NCBI GenBank assembly: GCA_934772525.1
Contig: CAKVMI010000002.1
Coordinates: forward strand, 62,001 to 126,000
Source of the DNA: an uncultured Clostridia bacterium
Lineage (GTDB): Bacteria > Bacillota > Clostridia > Christensenellales > UBA1242
Reading direction: 5' to 3'
DNA length: 64,000 nucleotides
Shown here: positions 63,249 through 64,000 of the stretch, piece by piece
Position numbering within the stretch: position 1 is the stretch's first letter
How the letters are laid out: every line of letters starts with the position of its first letter
Made by a program: the position numbers and the translations under genes
The notes under the pieces: model-generated
Databases searched by the model: none
The model's input: the letters and a program-made list of their open reading frames with translations, nothing else
Told to the model about the DNA's origin: nothing

Positions 63249-63848
63249 TTATTTTGCCATATTTTTTAAGCACTTCTTAATTAGGTCTTCGGCGGTCATT
63301 TCAGGTTCAGCTACCTTTTGAACTAGTTTTAATGCGTCAGCATTAGATAGTCCAAGACTTTGCAATGCAACACAAGCATCTTCTACCGCTTGACCATCTA
63401 CATTAAGTGCATTATTTTGTATACCCTTAATTTGACCATGGTCAATTTTACCGACTTTTTCACGCAATTCTACAATTATCTTTTCGGCAGTCTTTTTGCC
63501 AAGTCCCTTTACTTTACTTAAAGTCGTTATATCGCTAGTTGCAATAGACAAGCATAAGTCGGTTGTAGAAATACTAGATAGCACCATAACTGCAACCTTT
63601 GGGCCGACGCCAGAAACCGAAATTAATTTTAAAAACATCTCCTTTTCAGTACGGTCTGCAAACCCGTAAAGCGTTACTGCGTCTTCTCTAACTGCAAGAT
63701 ATGTAGGAATGTTTACTTCGCCATCCATTGCAGTAAATTTAAAAACAGCATTCATTGTCGCCGTCATTTCATATCCTACACCTTGCACATCTATTGCAAG
63801 ATAATTTTCTCCACTATCTACTATTGTTCCTCTTAAAAAAGATATCAT
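63249..63848 (-). CDS. ruvA: Holliday junction binding protein RuvA
   Basis: A 199-residue RuvA. The N-terminal OB fold (1-62, ending REDAVTLYGFADRTEKEMF), tandem helix-hairpin-helix motifs (SVSGVGPKVA near 73-82 and KVKGLGKKTAEKI near 107-119) and the C-terminal RuvB-contact domain (ALQSLGLSNADALKLV) are all present. CGGAG is the SD. It is the first of ruvA-ruvB-queA-tgt-yajC. Confidence 0.97.
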   Translation of the reverse strand: MISFLRGTIVDSGENYLAIDVQGVGYEMTATMNAVFKFTAMDGEVNIPTYLAVREDAVTLYGFADRTEKEMFLKLISVSGVGPKVAVMVLSSISTTDLCLSIATSDITTLSKVKGLGKKTAEKIIVELREKVGKIDHGQIKGIQNNALNVDGQAVEDACVALQSLGLSNADALKLVQKVAEPEMTAEDLIKKCLKNMAK

Positions 63849-63936
63849 TATTTTTCTCCGTTTCTTTCTCGTTAATCTATTTATAAATTGTGATTAATTA
63901 TATTTTAATTTTCACAATAAGTAAGTTTAAATTACT

Positions 63937-64000
63937 TTAGTGTAATGGGCTATATTTTCTATTTGTCCAGTTACCAGTAGTTAAAGTATCCATAGCAGAA
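63937..64000 (-). CDS. C-terminal fragment of an unidentified protein (cut by the window edge)
   Basis: One minus-strand frame is open from the edge for 21 codons to a TAA at 63937-63939 and ends DTLTTGNWTNRKYSPLH. It would lie directly upstream of ruvA on the same strand. The fragment is too short to name and could be a chance open frame. Confidence 0.3.
   Translation of the reverse strand, partial: SAMDTLTTGNWTNRKYSPLH

Noticed and set aside
63887..63918. CRP-like operator ATTGTGA...TCACAAT upstream of ruvA
   Set aside because: The arms are 18 bp apart in very A+T-rich DNA, and that spacing does not fit a known CRP-family site; likely chance.

Overview
The window looks like a chromosomal segment of a low-G+C, endospore-forming Firmicute of the class Clostridia, most likely an uncultured lineage. 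This is inferred from four things: strong A+T richness, Shine-Dalgarno (SD) sites such as AAGGAG before most genes, spoVAC-spoVAD-spoVAE plus yunB, and classic clostridial gene orders (miaB-mutS-mutL-miaA-ynbB; ftsK-rimO-pgsA-recA; secD-secF-recJ-relA; ruvA-ruvB-queA-tgt-yajC). Nearly all genes are on the minus strand. No rRNA, CRISPR array, prophage or insertion sequence was seen.

Layout. 1-1337 is an A+T-rich stretch without genes, apart from a probable gene start at the left edge; it contains a helically phased AATAC array. 1.3-5.7 kb holds a tyrosine recombinase, a Cys/His-rich acidic protein, lexA and a CNNM/CorC-type membrane protein. 5.9-7.1 kb encodes a serine-palmitoyltransferase-like PLP enzyme. 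7.6-15.7 kb is the mismatch-repair and tRNA-modification operon, with a class A PBP divergent from it. 18-20.4 kb carries gpmI and an ATP-grasp-like protein. 20.8-29.2 kb carries a small ankyrin-like protein, relA, recJ, secF, secD and recA. 29.3-34.3 kb carries pgsA, rimO and ftsK. 34.4-36.9 kb encodes a paired active/inactive M16 peptidase. 37.4-41.3 kb carries a NUDIX hydrolase, thiI, a cysteine desulfurase and yunB. 41.7-42.5 kb is a DUF84/YjjX-type NTPase behind a structured leader. 42.6-47.6 kb encodes an aldehyde dehydrogenase, a minimal SufBC pair and spoVA. 47.7-52 kb encodes an Asn/Cys-rich lipoprotein, an MBL-fold protein and a membrane-anchored protein. After that come tRNA-Trp, a polyprenyl synthase, RNase Y, a three-gene glycerol-3-phosphate-dehydrogenase-like redox cluster, a TIGR04086 membrane protein, yajC, tgt, queA, ruvB and ruvA. 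The right edge cuts a further minus-strand gene.

Functionally this is mostly core genome: DNA repair and SOS (lexA, recA, mutSL, ruvAB, recJ), tRNA modification (miaA, miaB, queA, tgt, thiI), Fe-S/sulfur supply (sufBC, cysteine desulfurase, thiI), protein export (secDF, yajC) and spore biology. The most novel signals are regulatory. (1) The leader upstream of the DUF84 gene has mutually exclusive antiterminator and terminator pairings. (2) A spoVA terminator-like hairpin buries the sufC SD and is overlapped by a second promoter. (3) Two promoters, before miaB and before the recombinase, predict leaderless mRNAs. (4) A palindrome covers the recA promoter. (5) One RBS contains a G8 tract. (6) There is a 10-bp-phased AATAC array.
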